Below are positions 60,030-64,000 of a DNA stretch of 64,000 bases, piece by piece; positions within the stretch are counted from its first letter, which is position 1; each line of letters starts with the position of its first letter. A program made the position numbers and the translations under genes. The DNA is from Quillaja saponaria (Eukaryota; Streptophyta; Magnoliopsida; Fabales; Quillajaceae): contig CM055611.1 in assembly GCA_029379385.1 (NCBI GenBank), positions 4,526,001 to 4,590,000 on the forward strand. The letters run 5' to 3'. A model generated the notes under the pieces. It was not told the DNA's origin. It was given only the letters and a program-made list of their open reading frames with translations, and did not search any database.

Positions 60030-60480
60030 AACAGCTCAATTGGGTATATTGATCACAAGAAAAAACCTTCTGGGTGGACAAAAAAGAAATCCCAGTGAAG
60101 CAAAATGGCTAAAACCACGTACAATTAACCCAGAAACTGCTATATATTTCTACGGCATGAAGGCTCAAGTGGGTGGACAAAACTCATATTTCTATTGGAA
60201 TTGCAGCAATTACATCCACAGATCAACCCAAAACTTAATCAGAAAAATGAGAGAGAGAGATTATTTGCTAGGAATTCGGCGGAAGAGAAGGGATTTGCCA
60301 GAGAAACAAAAAAAGTGAAATAGACTTAAGTACCTGAGATTTGTACGAACCCAACGAATTATCATATATAGTAAATAGTGATTCTCCGTCAAGGATTCTA
60401 GACTGCAGCAGATCCGAGAGAGAGCGAGAGAGAAGAGGATTCTAATTTCTATTCTAAACATTTTCAGTTTGAATTTAACG
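60030..60480 (-). other. 5' leader of the CDC45 gene, possibly with an intron
   Basis: A donor-like AAATCTCAG|GTACTT lies at 60334/60333 (minus strand), and CT-rich leader-like sequence lies around 60410-60440. The acceptor cannot be fixed by eye. Confidence 0.4.
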
Positions 60481-60632
60481 TTTTCAAATGAAATTTAAAT
60501 CTTTTTTACGCGCCGCGAAATGTTGGCGGTATAACTGCGATTGGATCTTAAGGTAAAGATTATAGTCTGCGGGCAGTTCTAGCGTAAACTCAAATTATCA
60601 TACATAGTGATTCTCCGTCAAAGGTTTCTAGA
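60358..60632. repeat. Duplicated 40-bp segment around the CDC45 leader
   Basis: AATTATCATA(T/C)ATAGT ... GTGATTCTCCGTCAA and TTCTAGA occur at 60358-60402 and again at 60593-60632 in the same orientation, on either side of the E2F-type sites. Confidence 0.75.
60513..60530 (-). promoter_or_regulatory. E2F-type sites upstream of CDC45
   Basis: The minus strand carries TTTCGCGG (60520-60513), an exact match to the plant E2F consensus TTTSSCGS. Next to it on the plus strand is TTGGCGGT (60523-60530), close to TTTGGCGG. They sit about 485 bp before the CDC45 ATG. Plant replication genes, CDC45 included, are E2F targets, so the sites make functional sense. Confidence 0.65.
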
Positions 60633-60639
60633 AGGTTGT

Positions 60640-61186
60640 TGATCTGGTCTTCATAATCAACGGTGAGGAGTTGGATCCTCTCCAATCCTTCGACTCTCAT
60701 TTTCTCTCTCAAAAATAAATTTATTTTTAAAAACAATTTGATCTTAGATCCTAGTAAAAATTCTTCTCATACTTTTCAAGAAAGATAAAGAACTTAGCAA
60801 AAGATAAAGGATTCGGATCCCAAGTATGGTAAGATTTCACTAATAGTGTATTTTGAATACTTAAAAAATAGAGTTTAGTTTCACCACTTTATTCACACCA
60901 CTTCAGTGTATTGCACAAGTTCAATTACCGTAGTACCTTTATCGAATGTTGTTCAACATCCCATTTATAGAGTAATTTACATTATCCTTTCATAAAATGA
61001 CAACTCCTAAAAATTAACATGATAATTATCTTTCTCAAATGCCATACTGGCATAATCTTATGAAGTTTTGTTAATAACGATGTAGGTAAGGATGTCCTTT
61101 TCATGGCCAGACATGGCTAAGGTTTACGATTGACTAAAGTTGCCCTTTTTATTATCAGTCCCAATTAAATTTGTATTCTCCGAAAT
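60640..61186. other. Spacer between the CDC45 promoter and the LINE remnant
   Basis: AT-rich, with no recognised gene or element. Confidence 0.45.
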
Positions 61187-62003
61187 TTGGTGTGTTTGGG
61201 TTTATCGTGTGTCGAATTGTTGGTATTTTCACTCATGGTGGTAGACATCAGACATGGATACTTCAAGTCATTTTGGGGTTTGAGACAGGCAAACCCATTG
61301 TCTGCTGCTTTGTTTATTATTGCACAAGAGGTTATTCAGTGGTTTCATTTTTCAGGTAATGGCATGGGTGTTTCGCATTTATTATACGCACACAATATGG
61401 TCATCTTCTTGAATGGGTGTAAGTCTTCCATTCAGACATGCTTGAATCTTCTACATCGTTATGAGCTCAAGATTAATGTTGAGAAAAGCTTTTTATGCAG
61501 AGCAAGAAATTAAAAGGAGGGCTAAGAATTCATCCTCTGAAGGAGATTATGATTTCAATGTATGCAAAGCTAGCTTGGTAATACTTCAAGGGAACTCAAT
61601 TTGGTCGATTTTCATGCAACGTAGATATGGACGTCGTTCACAAAACTTGGTTGACCCGTACTATTCCTCCCATGTTTGCCGTATGTTACTCCCTATCTTT
61701 AGGATTATTGATAGACAATGTTGGCATTGTTGGTGGACAATGGACAAGTCAGACTTTGGGATTTTATTATGTGGGAGGGTTTTTATCAGCTTTCAGATGA
61801 GTAGAAATCAGTTAGTTGTGACTGACTCCATCTCTTCCATAAAAATTATTTTGTGTGCTAGCTTGAAGATATTTGTAATTTATATAGTCATGATCAATTC
61901 AGTATACACTCGATGTGAGGCTCAGTACATACTAACTCTACTTAACAAATCAAATATTAGGGATATCCCAATTGCCATCGGTTCTTTCTATAGAAGTCCA
62001 TGA
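61187..62003 (+). pseudogene. LINE (non-LTR) reverse transcriptase remnant
   Basis: Frame 61187-61513 carries the RT segment GLRQANPLSAALFIIAQE, the counterpart of the GLRQGDPLSPxLF motif of plant L1-type elements, then VSHLLYAHNMVIFLNG in place of SHLxFADDxIIF. Both catalytic Asp residues of the (F/Y)ADD box are replaced (YAHN). The overlapping frame from 61461 continues the element with LVILQGNSIWSIFMQRRYG and SHVCRMLLPI, the W-x-FM-x-RY region found after the RT of plant LINEs. The 5' ORF, endonuclease and poly(A) tail are not seen. It is an old, dead, 5'-truncated copy. Confidence 0.82.
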
Positions 62004-63230
62004 GACAAGAAGTACTAGAGCAGTTTTAGGGTTTGATTCTTTCTACTCTCATTGTCTTTTTGTTTCTTTTACATTTCACCTAAATTTTTTAGCCTATTTT
62101 TACTATTTTCCTTCCTTATTTTAATTTTAATTTTTTAAAATTAATTGAATCTTTTGAATTGCAATTGACGTGGATTGAGTTGTATACGAATTTGGTTTAC
62201 TTACACACATTCGTTTATTTGTTTATTCTAGTTAAAATTGAGATGTGTAGAAATTGAAATGTGGATTTGATGAAGCTATAGATTTGTCTTAAGATGGAAG
62301 GATATGGATTTGGAGATGATTGTTCATCAATTTAAGCTAATACGCGGGAAGTGTGTAAAGTAAAATTTTGCATTGTAAATTGTGACATTCAAGTTCTATA
62401 AAAATGTTGAGAATTAATTTGTTATGCAAAGGGTTCTGTGATTACTATTTACTATACATTTTTAGGTCCCAACAATGGGATTACCTAATTATTTATATTA
62501 ACTAAATTGGAAAGAAGAAACAACTTAACCTTAAATGAACATAAATTAGTATATCCCAAGTCCCTTTAATTAAAAATTTGCAGCTAATAAAATTAAGTTA
62601 AATAAGTCTAATTTCTGTAAAAATAATTTTTTTTTATCGATTACATTATTAAACTGGTTTTATACCATGTTCCAAACTTTAGAGCATGTCACCTTAATTA
62701 TGATATACATTAAAAATTATTTATAAATAAATATTAATTTCTTTTTTTACACCATTTTTATATTATTTTTAAACTGACTAACACTATAGATCAAAGCAAA
62801 ATTTTAATTCTTGACAACATTTACATATATATAAGCGATTTTCTCATATCTTCTCTTTTTTAACCTAGGTCAAAATTTCATTTCTTATCTTTCTCTACAT
62901 CAGATTTTCATAAACAAAAAAATAAAAATGAGTACAGAGAATAACATCGACAATGAGTTGTGTTAGGTCTGGTCTGAACTTGTATAATAACTTGATAAAA
63001 TTGAGTAATATATCCACTCTATGCCCATATGAGATGTGCATAATTTGGACCTATATCCGACCCATAGACCGACTAAAAAAGTAATTTTATTAAAGGAAAA
63101 AGCCCAAAAAAAGAAAGTATATGGGTCTTTTTTTATGATTTAAAAAGGGATATACGGGTCTTACCCGGATCTATTAGGTAAACATTCAAAATATTCGAAT
63201 CCAGACCCACTACCCATTTATAGACCCATC
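62004..63230. other. AT-rich spacer before BRR2
   Basis: No gene seen. From about 63040 the sequence contains repeated GACCCA/GGGTCT words in both orientations. Confidence 0.45.
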
Positions 63231-63236
63231 CAATCC

Positions 63237-63244
63237 GGCCCATT
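63237..63244 (+). promoter_or_regulatory. GGCCCATT (site II-type) element of the BRR2 promoter
   Basis: GGCCCATTGG contains a GGCCCA site II/TCP-type core, common in promoters of plant housekeeping genes. It lies about 190 bp before the leader-exon donor at 63438. Confidence 0.4.
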
Positions 63245-63703
63245 GGTCTTTCCAAAATCAGAGTCGGTCTAGAGAGTCGAAAAGCACCCTTAACCCCCGT
63301 CTTTGCCAAACACGGTGCAGAGCGCAGACCACTGAAGCCGACTGTAGAGGCTTTAGACACACACTCACGTTCACGGACACTGTTCTTCAATTTTCGTTTC
63401 ACTTCCTTCTCTCGCTGAAACGTCGGTCTCTGCTACGGTGAGTGCCTTCGTTTTTCACCATTGCTTTCCTTGGTTTTCAGTTATCAATTGGTTTCTGTTC
63501 TTTATAATTGTTTCGCTTGGGTTTAGGTTAGGTTTCTTCATTACCATTCAAGCAATCTAGGGTTTCTCATTTCTGTTTTGCAGTAAACTTTTATTGGTTA
63601 AGTATATCTGATTTAGTTTTTTGCTGTTTATATTGTTACTAATAAAGTTTTTGTGATTTTGATATTGAATTAGGGTTTTTGAGGCTTTCTTTGACACTTT
63701 GCA

Positions 63704-64000
63704 ATGGCGCATCTGGGTGGTGGTGCCGAGGCACACGCTCGATTCAAGCAGTATGAGTATAGAGCCAACTCGAGTCTTGTCTTGACTACTGATTCTCGTC
63801 CACGCGACACCCATGAACCCACCGGGGAGCCTGAATCATTGTGGGGTAAGATTGACCCTAAAGCCTTTGGTGATAGAGTTGCCAGAGGTAGACCTCCAGA
63901 GTTAGATGAGAAGCTTGAGAAAGCTAAGAGGAAAAAGAAAGAGCGGGACCCTCTTGCAGAACCTCCACCTAGCCGGCAGAGCAAGAGACGGCGACTTCAA
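63704..64000 (+). CDS. BRR2: BRR2 / SNRNP200-type U5 snRNP helicase, N-terminal 99 codons
   Basis: The ATG at 63704 opens MAHLGGGAEAHARFKQYEYR, then SLVLTTDSRPRDTHEPTGEP, LWGKIDPKAFGDRVARG and the basic RQSKRRRLQ; this start is diagnostic for plant Brr2 homologues. BRR2 is a DExH helicase of about 2,170 residues that unwinds U4/U6 during spliceosome activation; both helicase cassettes lie outside the window. A leader exon ends at 63437 (CTACG|GTGAGTG), and a plausible acceptor TGAATTAG lies at 63673, giving a 236-bp leader intron and the start codon 30 bases into the next exon. The frame is open to the window edge. Confidence 0.95.
   Translation, partial: MAHLGGGAEAHARFKQYEYRANSSLVLTTDSRPRDTHEPTGEPESLWGKIDPKAFGDRVARGRPPELDEKLEKAKRKKKERDPLAEPPPSRQSKRRRLQ

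Noticed and set aside
63670..63984. Minus-strand 104-codon frame
   Set aside because: Shadow of the BRR2 coding start on the other strand.

Overview
The window looks like nuclear DNA from a eudicot plant. It is AT-rich, its genes carry GT-AG introns of up to 4.6 kb, and it is dense in LTR retrotransposons and simple repeats. The recognisable host genes are conserved plant families (BAP31, RIN4, F-box/DUF295, laccase, SIAMESE-RELATED, CDC45, BRR2). I cannot name the species from sequence alone.

Layout, left to right. 1-5214 (minus): BAP31-like ER protein, cut by the window edge, with a 4.6 kb intron. 6.4-10.4 kb: repeat-rich spacer with a tRNA-derived SINE remnant, TA microsatellites, a short telomere-like run and a miniature LTR element (TRIM). 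10.4-13.95 kb (minus): 3'-truncated, decayed Ty3 element whose LTR and tRNA-iMet primer site survive. 14.7-15.6 kb: a cluster of DNA hairpins and a degenerate CCTAAY (telomere-like) array. 17.1-27.5 kb (plus): RIN4 immune-regulator gene in four exons, with a full-length antisense Ty3 element in intron 2. 28.9-33.2 kb: decayed retroelement DNA holding a 1.7 kb solo LTR. 36.1-37.2 kb (minus): single-exon F-box/DUF295 gene. 38.0-43.3 kb: a non-autonomous LTR element with a second element's 2.5 kb solo LTR nested inside its own LTR, both with target-site duplications. 43.3-50.8 kb: very AT-rich spacer with a SINE and a 0.5 kb direct repeat. 50.9-52.2 kb: a mini C2H2 gene back to back with a truncated laccase pseudogene. 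54.3-54.6 kb (minus): SIAMESE-RELATED-type CDK inhibitor with a frameshift. 55.7-56.2 kb: long foldback. 58.2-60.0 kb (minus): complete-length CDC45 reading frame with two in-frame stops, preceded by E2F-type sites. 61.2-62.0 kb: dead LINE. 63.7 kb to the end (plus): first 99 codons of BRR2.

The genes form no operon or pathway cluster. RIN4 is a plasma-membrane immune regulator, BAP31 an ER cargo/chaperone membrane protein, CDC45 a replicative helicase subunit, SMR a CDK inhibitor, BRR2 a spliceosomal helicase and F-box/DUF295 a putative SCF adaptor. I found no evidence of a new biological system. The observations most worth checking are the two broken cell-cycle genes (CDC45 and SMR) about 4 kb apart, the antisense retrotransposon in RIN4, the datable nested LTR insertions, and a 256-nt-arm foldback that could make small RNA.
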